Assembly (NCBI RefSeq): GCF_022026395.1
Contig: NZ_CP041767.1
Span: 1,809,501 to 1,873,500, forward strand
Source of the DNA: Brevibacillus brevis
GTDB taxonomy: Bacteria; Bacillota; Bacilli; Brevibacillales; Brevibacillaceae
Direction of reading: 5' to 3'
DNA length: 64,000 bases
Part shown: positions 15,478 through 24,101 of the stretch, piece by piece
How the letters are laid out: the number at the start of each line of letters is the position of its first letter
Position numbering within the stretch: position 1 is the stretch's first letter
Program-made: the position numbers and the translations under genes
The notes under the pieces: model-generated
Told to the model about the DNA's origin: nothing
Databases searched by the model: none
The model's input: only the letters and a program-made list of their open reading frames with translations

Positions 15478-16683
15478 TTACGGAGAAGTGATGACAATAT
15501 CTCCGAAAGTGATGCAATCGGCAACCAGCAATTGTTCGTCTGGCACAACGGTGACGGTTGCGGAGAAAATGAGGACACCGGCAGAGTTCGTGAGTGTCAG
15601 GATGATGACATCAGGCAGGCCGAGACCTGTTTCCGCCAAAGTGAGGGAGTAGGTTACGGTCTCCTGTGCCCCTGTTGCGGTAAATGTCTGAACGCCGGTA
15701 CCTGTTACGACGAGACCTGTCACGATAGGAAGGATCGGCAAGACGGTAATGCAGGTCGGAGAGCTGATAGTCGTAGGCGAGAAGCTGAAGCTTTGATCGC
15801 CTGGGAGTACATCAGGCAAGACATTATCAAAGAAGTTAAAGGTAAACGAGCTGCTGGACGGATCGCAGCTTGGGCAGATATCTGCGATAAGTTGAATGGT
15901 TCCGGCCGCGAGTACGAGCGGGATACCGAGCGATACGGAAATGTTCGGTACCAATGCGTTGACGGACGCCTGGCAATCGCAGTTGCGTACTGGGAAGATT
16001 GGCGGGCATTGTGGCGGGAATGTGATCGGCGGGCAACGGAAAGATGGCGTTGGCGATGGAATTGGAATGTTGTTTGGACGCGGCGCGCAGAATTTCGCCA
16101 ATACTTCCAGTTTGACTTCAGCTTCTACCTGGATTTCTACGCAGACAATGACGTCGAGTTGAACCATGCCACCGAGGAGAACGGTACCGGTCGGTGAGCA
16201 CTCAAAAGCACTGATTCGGCACAAAATATTGTCCTCATCAAGTGGTTCTGGCAGGCAGAGAACGACTTCCTGATCGAATTGCACGGTTGTTGTGAATTCG
16301 CAGAGAGGTGTTCCGTCTGCAAATACACGAACCAGCACAGTGGCTCCGAACACGAAGCGAACGACCCCGACCCGAACGGTGGTTCCACCGACTGTAATGT
16401 TCTCGCGGCGAATACTGACGACTCTGCAAGTAGGACCAGGAGTAACTGGCTCAACGCAGGAGAGCGTGATATCTTGCCCTGCACGAATGGCAGCGTCTAC
16501 CAGAGCTTGACAATCGTCGGGAAGGGCAATCTTGTTTCGGTAGCTGTTCGCTAATACTACCCAGTCATACACCTTGTTGACGCGAATGCACTCTTCCTGC
16601 AGGTTGTTCGATATAGGAGGAGTTGCTGTAGGCGTCGGTGTAGGGAGCTGGCGACCCATAATGGGCTTCACGTGATGTTTCAC
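15478..16683 (-). CDS. Cys-rich, probable spore-surface protein (401 aa)
   Basis: GTG start at 16683 (MKHHVKPIMGRQ) with AAAGGAAGG upstream. After a Thr/Pro-rich stretch the segment ECIRVNKVYDWVVL opens a beta-rich domain; the phrase resembles conserved segments in spore coat and exosporium proteins of Bacilli, from memory. I count 18 cysteines, spread as CxxC-like and single sites. A Pro-rich middle (RCPPITFPPQCPPIFP, near 225) separates two beta-rich halves. There is no signal peptide, which fits mother-cell deposition on the spore. It lies upstream of the giant coiled-coil gene and downstream of a glycosyltransferase gene, on the same strand. Family assignment is uncertain. Confidence 0.7.
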   Translation of the reverse strand: MKHHVKPIMGRQLPTPTPTATPPISNNLQEECIRVNKVYDWVVLANSYRNKIALPDDCQALVDAAIRAGQDITLSCVEPVTPGPTCRVVSIRRENITVGGTTVRVGVVRFVFGATVLVRVFADGTPLCEFTTTVQFDQEVVLCLPEPLDEDNILCRISAFECSPTGTVLLGGMVQLDVIVCVEIQVEAEVKLEVLAKFCAPRPNNIPIPSPTPSFRCPPITFPPQCPPIFPVRNCDCQASVNALVPNISVSLGIPLVLAAGTIQLIADICPSCDPSSSSFTFNFFDNVLPDVLPGDQSFSFSPTTISSPTCITVLPILPIVTGLVVTGTGVQTFTATGAQETVTYSLTLAETGLGLPDVIILTLTNSAGVLIFSATVTVVPDEQLLVADCITFGDIVITSP

Positions 16684-16793
16684 CGTAAGAATCCTTCCTT
16701 TCCTAGGGAGTTTGCTTTGCAGTTACATACTATGTGGGCAACGGGAGTTTGGCATGTTGAGCATGCGCCTATTTTTTAGGTCACTATCTTTTG

Positions 16794-17678
16794 TTAGAAC
16801 GGAATTTGGAATTTTTGGAAGAACCAATTGTCGTCGAATTTTCTTTGGGCAGCATATCGAACACGCTGAGCGGCCGCCCCGCAAGTCAGCACATCATCCG
16901 CAATTTCACTCGCATTTGCGTAGAGTACAAGTTTTTTCGCTGCCTCAATCCGCTGCTCGTTAAAATGGCTGTACGCCATTCGAAGCATATTGTAATAAAT
17001 GTGCTCATGTGCAACTGTGTAAGGGTGAACTTGCCTAAACAAATGCAAGATTTTTACGGATGGCTGTACCATACACGTATATCCAAAGAGCCACATCTTA
17101 ATGGAAAACTCGATATCCTCAAATCCCCATATGCGAAAACCACGGTCAAAGCCCCCGACTTTCACAAAAGCTTCTCTGGTGACCAGGAAGCATCCCCCTG
17201 GCAATATCGCAACCGGTGCAGGGCCCATTGGTTTTGGATACCAGGTAATCTCGAGCTTCTGATTCAGATTTTGCCCATATCCAATTTTATGTGGCTCTGT
17301 CATGGAAGCGATTCCGGGAGCAACGCCATCTGCCTTTTTTGTCAGAATGAGCTCCATCATACGATCGATCCAAAAGTTTTCAAAAGACAGATGGGCATCG
17401 CAAAAAATGAAGTAGTTGCCACGGGCATGATTCACGCCCAAATTTCGTGCTGCTGCAGCACCAATGCCTTCTGTCGTGATTAATTTTATTTTTTCATTTT
17501 GCCCTTGGCCTTGTAAAAAGTGACAACCGTTATCAGTTGAGGCATCATCAACTACGATCACTTCATACGGATACGTGGTTCTTGTATTCAAAAGGGAAGT
17601 GATGGTAGAACGCACATTGTCCCCCTCATTTTTTACAGGAATGATAATGGAGATCAGGGGCATTTGTGAGGTGGGCAT
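16794..17678 (-). CDS. Family 2 glycosyltransferase
   Basis: A 294-residue GT-A enzyme. ISIIIPVKNEGDNVRSTI opens the nucleotide-binding fold, EVIVVDDASTDNG holds the first acidic motif, and FIFCDAHLSF carries the metal-binding acidic pair region. GFRIWGFEDIEFSIKMWLFG matches the ED motif of polypeptide GalNAc-transferase-like GT2 (Glyco_tranf_2/GT27-like C-terminus). The start MPTSQMP at 17678 is chosen because AAAGGAG lies 8 nt upstream; the open frame continues 21 codons further but without a site. Lies between the Cys-rich surface gene and a divergent hypothetical gene. Possibly transfers the first sugar to a coat protein. Confidence 0.88.
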   Translation of the reverse strand: MPTSQMPLISIIIPVKNEGDNVRSTITSLLNTRTTYPYEVIVVDDASTDNGCHFLQGQGQNEKIKLITTEGIGAAAARNLGVNHARGNYFIFCDAHLSFENFWIDRMMELILTKKADGVAPGIASMTEPHKIGYGQNLNQKLEITWYPKPMGPAPVAILPGGCFLVTREAFVKVGGFDRGFRIWGFEDIEFSIKMWLFGYTCMVQPSVKILHLFRQVHPYTVAHEHIYYNMLRMAYSHFNEQRIEAAKKLVLYANASEIADDVLTCGAAAQRVRYAAQRKFDDNWFFQKFQIPF

Positions 17679-17749
17679 ATAACCACTCCTTTCTGTAGCC
17701 ATCGTATGCGCAAAGCGCTTCTTCGGAACAGTCATCGCCAAAAATGTTC

Positions 17750-17777
17750 ACTTTGGACACTGGGCATTCATACAATA
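17750..17777 (+). promoter_or_regulatory. Sigma-K-like promoter
   Basis: AC at 17750-17751, a 17-nt spacer and CATACAATA at 17769-17777 match the B. subtilis sigma-K consensus (AC, 16-17 nt, CATAnnnTA). It is 38 bp upstream of the gene at 17816. If real, that gene is expressed late in the sporulating mother cell. Confidence 0.5.
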
Positions 17778-17815
17778 TCGCGGACTGAAGGAAAGTGTCG
17801 TAAGGAGAGATGGGA

Positions 17816-19174
17816 ATGGATGTTGAGGTATATTACAGTGGTCAACGTGGCGGGACCATGCCGTACGCGGCTCTGCCAGCGTTCCGTTTATTTTGCAAGC
17901 AAAATGGCTTTCAATTGAAGTGGGATTTGACGAATAAAAGAGTTGACCTGGATTCGGGGTTGAAAGGAAAAGTTTGCGTTCTTTTTACAGGCATATCTTC
18001 AGGAGGGACTGCCTATGAGTGGGAGGTATTGGGGAACGTTCAAAAATTTCTTTCTGATAGTGGGATGGAGGTTGTCTTAAGTCAAAACAATCCGTCTCTG
18101 GCGAAAAATACAGATGTCGCCATACGTTTCAGCTTGAAGGAAATGAGAGTCCTGGAAAAGCCGAGACTGATTTTCTTTCAGTCAGAGGATGAAAAGCGGC
18201 AAGATCTGATCAAGTGTTTACGTACAGAGATGCAGCAGTCAGGAATCCCGTGTCACTATAAAGTAACCAAAAATCAAAAGCAACCATCGATCGTTCACAT
18301 CCAGTTGCAGCTGCCCCTTTTTACGGAAGTGAGCAAACGTAAACTGTATTCGGAAAAAATTGCGCTGCACTTAGCATCAGGGGTTTTGGAGTATTTCCAA
18401 AATGGATTGCACATTCAACCAATGGCTTTTTTGCCACCCAATATTTTAAAACTGTTTTATTCCACGATGCTCTTTACCTCTGACAAGGAAAGTCAGCAGG
18501 GAGAAGACGAAAAGCCATTGGCAGAAGAACAAAACACGATTCAGGAAAATGACCAGCCGAGTGCTGAGGTCATTGACTTAAATAGAGAAGTAAACAGCGA
18601 GTCAGAAAGTGAACGGGAAGAGCTGTTGATCCTGGCAGAAGAAGAACTGCTGGAACAGGTAGTGACCATTCATCCAGTTGAAGAAGTGCCTGAACAGGTC
18701 GAATTGCGTACAACGGCCGAAGTGTATTTTGATTACACGTTGATTCACTCTGAATCAGTGGAGAAGCCGTACCTGTTGATTGGGACGCTTCAGGTGAAAA
18801 ATACGGGGAATGTTGAACTGAAAAATCCAATCGTTTGCCTGCGTGTCTCACCCGTCGATTCAATCAAAATGGGAGGGCAGGTATTGCCGCCGAAGCTCGT
18901 GGAAACGATGGCCGTGCAAGGTACATCGGGCTTAAAAGGCTGGAGATACTTGGAAGACGATTGGTTTGCCCAAGCGATGGAGAGAGGGGAATACTGGATA
19001 GCGCCGATCCAGCCTGTAACCATTGTGCCAGAATCGACGGAATCCTTCCAAAACTTTCAGATTTCTTTTATGAAACAAGAAGCGGGGAAGGGAATCGTGG
19101 TCGAGGGTGTCGTGCTGTGCAACGATCAGACCGTACACTTTTCCGCCAATAACCGGATCGCCGTGTCTTTCTAA
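17816..19174 (+). CDS. Hypothetical protein (452 aa), probable late-sporulation product
   Basis: Not recognised. ATG at 17816 (MDVEVYYSG) is chosen over 17810 because AAGGAG sits 8 nt before it. Residues 1-210 are a globular alpha/beta region. The order LKGKVCVLFTGISSGG, EWEVLGNVQKFLSDSGMEVVL, DVAIRFSL, then KLYSEKIALHLASGVLEYF is faintly like a degenerate amidase_3 fold, but zinc ligands are not evident. Residues about 220-295 are acidic low complexity (ESESEREELLILAEEELLE). The C-terminal part is beta-rich with LQVKNTGNVELKNPIVCLRVSP. No signal peptide. Terminator at 19181-19218, sigma-K-like promoter upstream. Confidence 0.75.
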   Translation: MDVEVYYSGQRGGTMPYAALPAFRLFCKQNGFQLKWDLTNKRVDLDSGLKGKVCVLFTGISSGGTAYEWEVLGNVQKFLSDSGMEVVLSQNNPSLAKNTDVAIRFSLKEMRVLEKPRLIFFQSEDEKRQDLIKCLRTEMQQSGIPCHYKVTKNQKQPSIVHIQLQLPLFTEVSKRKLYSEKIALHLASGVLEYFQNGLHIQPMAFLPPNILKLFYSTMLFTSDKESQQGEDEKPLAEEQNTIQENDQPSAEVIDLNREVNSESESEREELLILAEEELLEQVVTIHPVEEVPEQVELRTTAEVYFDYTLIHSESVEKPYLLIGTLQVKNTGNVELKNPIVCLRVSPVDSIKMGGQVLPPKLVETMAVQGTSGLKGWRYLEDDWFAQAMERGEYWIAPIQPVTIVPESTESFQNFQISFMKQEAGKGIVVEGVVLCNDQTVHFSANNRIAVSF

Positions 19175-19180
19175 TAGGGA

Positions 19181-19218
19181 AGAAAAGCCACCATTTCAGT
19201 AGAAATGATGGCTTTTCC
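19181..19218. terminator. Bidirectional terminator between the hypothetical gene and the CAP-domain gene
   Basis: GAAAAGCCACCATTT pairs with AAATGATGGCTTTTC (one mismatch), with A-run and T-run on the two sides. The convergent genes 17816-19174 and 19230-20327 probably share it. Confidence 0.8.
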
Positions 19219-19229
19219 GTTCCGCGTCT

Positions 19230-20327
19230 CTATTTTTTCAAGAACATTTGTACGAACGTTTTCCCGTACGGACCGCCATTTACAACAGCAATGGCAACGT
19301 AGTCGTATGTTGGACTCATGATATTGGCTTTGTGCCCGGAGGAATTCATGAACATTTGATGAGCGCTGCTTACGGAATAGTTTTGGGCAATATTTTCAGC
19401 AGCAGCAATATAGCGAATACCAAAAGTGTCCATCATTTGAAACGGTGAGCCGTAAGTGGGAGACGTGTGGCTAAAGTACCCTTTGTTTACCATATCTTGG
19501 GCTTTTACACGTGCAACGTTCTCCAACTGCATGTCCACTTGATAAGGAGCGAGTCCGTGGCTGGTGCGCTCTTGATTCACGAGCTGAACCATTTCTTTTT
19601 CCTCAGCCGTCAAACCAGCGGGTAGAGGAACTTGCGTGCCAGCACCAGGGTTTTGCGGTTGCTCAGGCTTGCTTGGTGTTACGGGAGTCGTTGGATTTGT
19701 TGGAGTAGTTGGCTTCGTATCTTGCCCGGGCTGCACTGGATTGTTCTTGTATTGCGTTTGAATGGCTGTATAAGTTTTGGCATCTGCTTCACCAGTCAAC
19801 GGTTGTTTATTGCGCGACTGGAATAGCATGACGGCAAAGCGCGTAGATTCATCGTAATAACCGGAGGCAGTTACTTTGTATCCGAGGCCAGCGAGCATCT
19901 TTTGCAATTCCTTCACGTTTTCACCGCTAGCACCCAATTTCAGCGTAACGTAATCGTTGGATTCAGCAGGCTTGCCAGGCTTGGACGGTGTGCTCGGCTG
20001 TGTCGGTTGCTCTTGATTGCGTGCTTGGTACGCGCTCTTCAGTTTATCGTAAGTTGCTTTGTTTACAATTCCTGTTTGCTTGAGCTTGTATTTTTTCTGG
20101 AACGCTTTGACGTTATAAACTGTGTAGCTGTTGTATGTCTTGTCCACTACCAGCTTGTAGTCGTAATGGAGTGCATCGAGCATTTTTTCCACTTCAAGCA
20201 CACGCGAGCTTTTCATTCCTTTTTTCAAAGAAGTAAAGCTAGTTTTCGCAAATGCAGGTTGTCCGATCATGGTTACGAGGACGGACAGGGAAAGGATCGT
20301 TGCCATTTTCTTCATGTTGCGATTCAT
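19230..20327 (-). CDS. Secreted CAP-domain (SCP/YkwD-like) protein with two peptidoglycan-binding domains
   Basis: A 365-residue secreted protein. MNRNMKKMATILSLSV...QPAFA is the signal peptide. Residues about 33-95 and 125-190 are PG_binding_1 domains (MKSSRVLEVEKMLDALHY; GENVKELQKMLAGLGYKV). A Thr/Pro linker (TPTNPTTPVTPSKPEQPQNP) follows, then the CAP domain (LVNQERTSHGL, YFSHTSP, AENIAQNY, HKANIMSP). Homologues such as YkwD and SafA-associated proteins act at cell wall or spore cortex. ATG at 20327 is chosen because the upstream extension is not signal-like. Monocistronic, ends at a bidirectional terminator. Confidence 0.92.
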   Translation of the reverse strand: MNRNMKKMATILSLSVLVTMIGQPAFAKTSFTSLKKGMKSSRVLEVEKMLDALHYDYKLVVDKTYNSYTVYNVKAFQKKYKLKQTGIVNKATYDKLKSAYQARNQEQPTQPSTPSKPGKPAESNDYVTLKLGASGENVKELQKMLAGLGYKVTASGYYDESTRFAVMLFQSRNKQPLTGEADAKTYTAIQTQYKNNPVQPGQDTKPTTPTNPTTPVTPSKPEQPQNPGAGTQVPLPAGLTAEEKEMVQLVNQERTSHGLAPYQVDMQLENVARVKAQDMVNKGYFSHTSPTYGSPFQMMDTFGIRYIAAAENIAQNYSVSSAHQMFMNSSGHKANIMSPTYDYVAIAVVNGGPYGKTFVQMFLKK

Positions 20328-20422
20328 CTCATCACGCCTTTCTCTGGTTTGTCGCACCACAATGGTACTAAATGTGGAACAAATGAGAAAAGCACAAAAT
20401 ATTGGAAAGAGGTGGAGGTGGA

Positions 20423-20770
20423 ATGTTTGACCTCTCATGGATTGACCTAATCATTCTCGTGCTGGCAAGCTTTCGTCTCACGCATTTGATTGTTTTTGAT
20501 GAGATTACGTCTTTTCTGCGAAACCCATTTTACCAGGTGTTATATGTACCTGATGAGTCGGGGCAAATGGTTCGGGACTTTCAATTTAAAGGTGGTAGGG
20601 TGCGCCAATGGATAGGCAGACTGTTGAGCTGCCATTGGTGTGTGGGAATATGGGTAGGCGCTTTGATCGTTGGGTTGTATATGTATGTGCCAGCCGCCTA
20701 TCCGTTGCTGCTCCTGCTTGCCATAGCCGGAGCGGCGGCTGTCATTGAAACGAAGCTATATACGAGTTGA
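20423..20770 (+). CDS. DUF1360 small membrane protein
   Basis: A 115-residue protein with a TM segment at residues 4-22, a polar middle (DESGQMVRDFQFKGGRVRQW), the CHWCVGIWVG motif characteristic of DUF1360, and a hydrophobic C-terminal hairpin (LIVGLYMY, LLLLLAIAGAAAVI). In Bacilli the family is often tied to sporulation, but its activity is not known to me. ATG at 20423 follows GAGGTGGAGG. It converges on the glycosyltransferase gene with only 4 bp between the two stops. Confidence 0.85.
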   Translation: MFDLSWIDLIILVLASFRLTHLIVFDEITSFLRNPFYQVLYVPDESGQMVRDFQFKGGRVRQWIGRLLSCHWCVGIWVGALIVGLYMYVPAAYPLLLLLAIAGAAAVIETKLYTS

Positions 20771-20774
20771 ATGG

Positions 20775-21977
20775 TTAACTCCTTGAAAAAGTTCTGTACA
20801 CGATCACTTCGTCATACGAAAGAGGAATAATTTCTTCGGCCATGTATCCCCCCACGATTCTTTGCTGGACTTGCGGAGTGCTCGGTACACCGACACTGGA
20901 AGAAGCGATGTCCACACGAAGTGTTGTGGCATTCGGATCGAGTGGAATTTCGAGGGCAAAGGTGGGTTTATCAACGGTGTAACTTTTTACGTTGACGCCA
21001 TTCACGAGCGCAGTCAAAACTATGGGCTTCGGCAATTTTGCAGGGGAGCCAGGGACTTTGCCCTTCAGTAACAACATTTGAGCCGGTGCTGATGGATCTG
21101 ATTCTACAATCGCACGCAGGACTGGAGGCGCCCACAAGTCCATCCCCCGATTCATGCTTGTAATTCTGGTTGTATTGGATGGAAAGGACTTATAGATCCT
21201 CAAGAGGTCGAGTACACCCATGCCTTTGTAGTGTGGAACGTACGATATCCAATGGCTGGGGATAGACGAATAATTTTTCGCAAGTGATCGTAATACTTCA
21301 GGTACGCCGACAGAATGCCATTGTGTAGCTGATTTGCAGGTCGTGTGGATTCGGGCGTTTCCTAAGTAGTGAGGCACATAACCGATGGGATAAAATTTGG
21401 CGATGCGCATCCACAGGTCGTAATCCATGCAAAATTGCAGCTTTTCATCTACGCCCCCCATATGCCTGAAAACGTGGGTCCTGATGAAAGCGGAAGGCTG
21501 GCAAATCACGCAGCTCTGATACAACTTCTTGGAATCAGCCTGTTCTGACGGATAGGTGGAAGATACTTGACCGTACTCGTTCATCACTTGGCAATTGCCG
21601 TGAAGCATTCCCCAGCTCGGGTTGTTCGCAAAAGCGTGAACAGCCAGCATGATGGCGCCGGGTACATAGGTGTCGTCTGAATTCAGCCAGCCAATGATTT
21701 CCCCTCTTGCCATTGCCAGACCTTTGTTAAGCGCGTGAGACTGTCCGCGATCCGGTTCGGAAATATAACGGAAGCGCGGATCTTTTTGTGCATATTCTTG
21801 CAGGATGGAGAGCGTATCGTCAGTCGAGCCTCCATCTACCACGATATGCTCAAGGTTTGCATAATCCTGGGTCAATATGCTATTTATCGTCTCACGAATA
21901 AACCGGCCTTGGTTGTAAGAGGGGGTAATGATACTCACTAATGGTTGCTGTGAGTGGGACACGAGATTCACTCCCAT
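20775..21977 (-). CDS. Family 2 glycosyltransferase with C-terminal extension (paralogue 1)
   Basis: A 400-residue enzyme: VSIITPSYNQGRFIRETINS, HIVVDGGSTDDT, EPDRGQSHALNKGL and IGWLNSDDTYVPGA are standard GT2 elements with the acidic sugar-nucleotide motif. The CMDYDLWMRIAKFYPIG segment is the acceptor-side loop. Residues about 265-400 form a beta-rich extension ending LPLSYDEVIVYRTFS, shared with the paralogue at 32533-33768. The start is not certain: ATG 21977 has the site too close, and GTG at 21962 is an alternative. It follows the methyltransferase gene 22086-22934, but a terminator lies between. Confidence 0.88.
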   Translation of the reverse strand: MGVNLVSHSQQPLVSIITPSYNQGRFIRETINSILTQDYANLEHIVVDGGSTDDTLSILQEYAQKDPRFRYISEPDRGQSHALNKGLAMARGEIIGWLNSDDTYVPGAIMLAVHAFANNPSWGMLHGNCQVMNEYGQVSSTYPSEQADSKKLYQSCVICQPSAFIRTHVFRHMGGVDEKLQFCMDYDLWMRIAKFYPIGYVPHYLGNARIHTTCKSATQWHSVGVPEVLRSLAKNYSSIPSHWISYVPHYKGMGVLDLLRIYKSFPSNTTRITSMNRGMDLWAPPVLRAIVESDPSAPAQMLLLKGKVPGSPAKLPKPIVLTALVNGVNVKSYTVDKPTFALEIPLDPNATTLRVDIASSSVGVPSTPQVQQRIVGGYMAEEIIPLSYDEVIVYRTFSRS

Positions 21978-22028
21978 CTTTCCATCATAAAAAATGCATG
22001 CACTACCTTCAGACTATGAAAAAATGGA

Positions 22029-22071
22029 AAATCGGGTACACAAGCATCGTCGATCTTGTGCACCCGATTTC
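22029..22071 (-). terminator. Terminator downstream of the methyltransferase gene
   Basis: AATCGGGTACACAAG pairs with CTTGTGCACCCGATT around a 10-nt loop (one mismatch). On the minus strand it is followed by a T-rich stretch (TTTTCCATTTTTTC). Confidence 0.75.
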
Positions 22072-22085
22072 AAATTCTCCGGATA

Positions 22086-22934
22086 TTACAGGTAGTCCGG
22101 AATGATCCCTGGATTGCGGAATATACGGAGCAACTCCGCGTGACAGTTATGGTCGATTGCGCTACCAGGAATGGCTCTTGCCACGAGGCTGATGCGACCT
22201 GCATCGTAATTGTTGATTTTGCCGGAGGGGATGGTCCGAACGGATTCAGGAAGAACTTCAAACAACGTGCCTTTCAGCATCTCCTCAATGCAAAGCACGG
22301 ATGGCAACCACCAAGTCGTATCGTCCTTATAAATCCGGTTCATTTGTCCAGGAGCTCCGTTGTAGACCATGATGGATTGATTCGTATCCAAAATACAGGC
22401 AGTTTCCAACAAGAGGTGCCCGCCGGGTTTAATCACGCTTCGGCATTGCGACAATGTCCACATTGGATCGCGCAGATGATAGAGCAGACCAAGATGCTGG
22501 ACGATATCAAATTGATTGTGCCGAATTTGATGGGGGAATGGCAGTGGTTCTGTAAAATCGTCCATCAGCAATACCTGTAGCCCCTCCCAAAGTTTATAAG
22601 GGCTGGTATTGTACAACGGCAAAACTTTGCTTTGCAGGATGTTCTTGCAAAACTCAAAATTCAAATAGAGTGGCTGCATACAGTCCGTAGCCACGACAAG
22701 ACTTGCCCCTCTCTGCTCCGCTTCAAAAGCCCACATCCCGTCAAAACTAGCGAGATCAAGGACGCGTTTCCCCGAATATTGGATGTATTCTCGGGATTGT
22801 CTCGTCATATTCCATATACCTTCCAGAAGCGAAATCCCGGGTGTGACAATCCCGGGTCGCAGTGCGATTTTATGGTACCATCGTCGTTTGTTGATCTCAT
22901 CGAGGATTTCCTGATCTGTCCAAAATCTTCCCAT
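22086..22934 (-). CDS. SAM-dependent methyltransferase (class I)
   Basis: A 282-residue enzyme. The SAM-binding loop is VLDLASFDGMWAFEAEQRGA and the acidic ribose-binding end VATDCM follows. FDIVQHLGLLYHLRDPMWTL and VIKPGGHLLLET match DUF1698/CmoB-like and sugar-modifying methyltransferases. ATG at 22934 (MGRFWTDQEIL) is preferred: AAGGGGG lies 8 nt upstream, while the two earlier ATGs are too close to it. A sigma-K-like -10 lies upstream at 22971-22979. In this setting it probably methylates a sugar or coat component. Confidence 0.82.
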   Translation of the reverse strand: MGRFWTDQEILDEINKRRWYHKIALRPGIVTPGISLLEGIWNMTRQSREYIQYSGKRVLDLASFDGMWAFEAEQRGASLVVATDCMQPLYLNFEFCKNILQSKVLPLYNTSPYKLWEGLQVLLMDDFTEPLPFPHQIRHNQFDIVQHLGLLYHLRDPMWTLSQCRSVIKPGGHLLLETACILDTNQSIMVYNGAPGQMNRIYKDDTTWWLPSVLCIEEMLKGTLFEVLPESVRTIPSGKINNYDAGRISLVARAIPGSAIDHNCHAELLRIFRNPGIIPDYL

Positions 22935-22970
22935 CGACATGTCCCCCTTCATTGCAGAGTGCTTGCCCTA

Positions 22971-22979
22971 TACGATATG
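22971..22979 (-). promoter_or_regulatory. Sigma-K-like -10 element before the methyltransferase gene
   Basis: On the minus strand CATATCGTA fits CATAnnnTA. No AC is found 16-17 nt upstream, so only the -10 half supports it. It lies 36 bp upstream of the ATG. Confidence 0.3.
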
Positions 22980-23141
22980 TTCGGACCATGCTGGGGGAAA
23001 TGATATAAATGCATTAATTTCGTCCTATTCATGTCTAAAGTTGCTTGGTTACAAGCAGGTTTTCGGAAAAAAGGCATATGCCCGTTTCTCGTTGTCCGTC
23101 ACCTACATAAAGTATGGGGAGAAAAAGGAGGTGGAAAGAGT

Positions 23142-23987
23142 ATGCCCTTGCCCATCGTGATCATCCATCGCGGGGACGATGATTATCTCACATACAGCTT
23201 GCAGCAAGCGAAAAGAAGCAACCCCCATTCGCCCGTCTATCTGATAGGGAATGGAGGGAATAGGAGGCATGCTACGAACGGCATCCTTTACGAGATGATA
23301 GACGATTACATGCATGCTGCAGCCGACATGACGAGAGTTTATAAACATATTCATTTCATGCCCTATGAGTACAATTTGTTTTGTTTTCAGAGATGGTTTA
23401 TTTTGTTGGCGTTTATGGAAAGGCATCAGATTCCGAAATGCTGTTATATCGATACGGATGTCTTGCTGTTTACCGATGTGAACCATCCGCGCTTTGGCAA
23501 CTTTACGATGGAATTCGTATGGACAAATTTCGTAGATAGGCAGAAGTTGGAACTATATTGCGAGTTCATGAAATCTCATTTTGCCAATCCGATTGCATTC
23601 GCGCAAGTCGTTCAATACACCATGCAAAGAAAGGAACATGTACGATTCAATCAGCCTCTCATTACGGATATGGTGCTGGCCTTGCTATTTCTTGAGCGGT
23701 TCAAGGATTACCAAATCACGAATGGCTTGTTTCATGATGGCATAATTGATGGGAATATTCAGCAGGCTACATCAATGGAAAATTTGTACGGCTATAAGAA
23801 AGTGTACTCGATAAATGGTGTCTTGTGCTGCAAGGATAAGGCAACGGGGCGATATCTGCCGTTGTTTTCTCTTCATTTTCAAGGATACACGAAGCACTTT
23901 ATGAGGTTTTTCATGGCTCCCTATCTTCCACAAGCAGGTTCTTACATTTTCGATTATATCTCCAATCGATGGATTCAGTTTTTATAG
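23142..23987 (+). CDS. Glycosyltransferase-like protein with D-x-D motif (paralogue A)
   Basis: A 281-residue protein. PLPIVIIHRGDDDYLTYSLQQA opens a GT-A-like fold, YEYNLFCFQRWFILLAFM is a signature shared with the gene at 34911-35768, and CYIDTDVLLF carries the DxD-type metal site of GT8-like enzymes. The C-terminus has LPLFSLHFQGYTKHFMRFF. I do not recognise a named family. The ATG at 23142 has AAGGAGGTGG upstream; the frame reaches 37 codons further up with no site. It heads the plus-strand run that includes manC, rfbG and rfbF. Confidence 0.75.
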   Translation: MPLPIVIIHRGDDDYLTYSLQQAKRSNPHSPVYLIGNGGNRRHATNGILYEMIDDYMHAAADMTRVYKHIHFMPYEYNLFCFQRWFILLAFMERHQIPKCCYIDTDVLLFTDVNHPRFGNFTMEFVWTNFVDRQKLELYCEFMKSHFANPIAFAQVVQYTMQRKEHVRFNQPLITDMVLALLFLERFKDYQITNGLFHDGIIDGNIQQATSMENLYGYKKVYSINGVLCCKDKATGRYLPLFSLHFQGYTKHFMRFFMAPYLPQAGSYIFDYISNRWIQFL

Positions 23988-24101
23988 GCTTCTATCATCC
24001 CTCGTGTTATTTGACCATTTTCATTGGATCATAGAGCATCGACTGCGACAAACGCATAAGATGGTGCATACAACCACGATAAACGGATAGAGGTGGCCTG
24101 G

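Noticed and set aside
15469-16197. 242-aa plus-strand frame over the Cys-rich surface gene
   Set aside because: Composition is full of Arg/Gly/Cys/Trp without a domain; the minus-strand gene has start site, terminator and sensible composition.
16726-16734. CATACTATG palindrome upstream of the Cys-rich gene as a sigma-K -10
   Set aside because: The last position does not fit CATAnnnTA and no AC is found 16-17 nt upstream on the minus strand.
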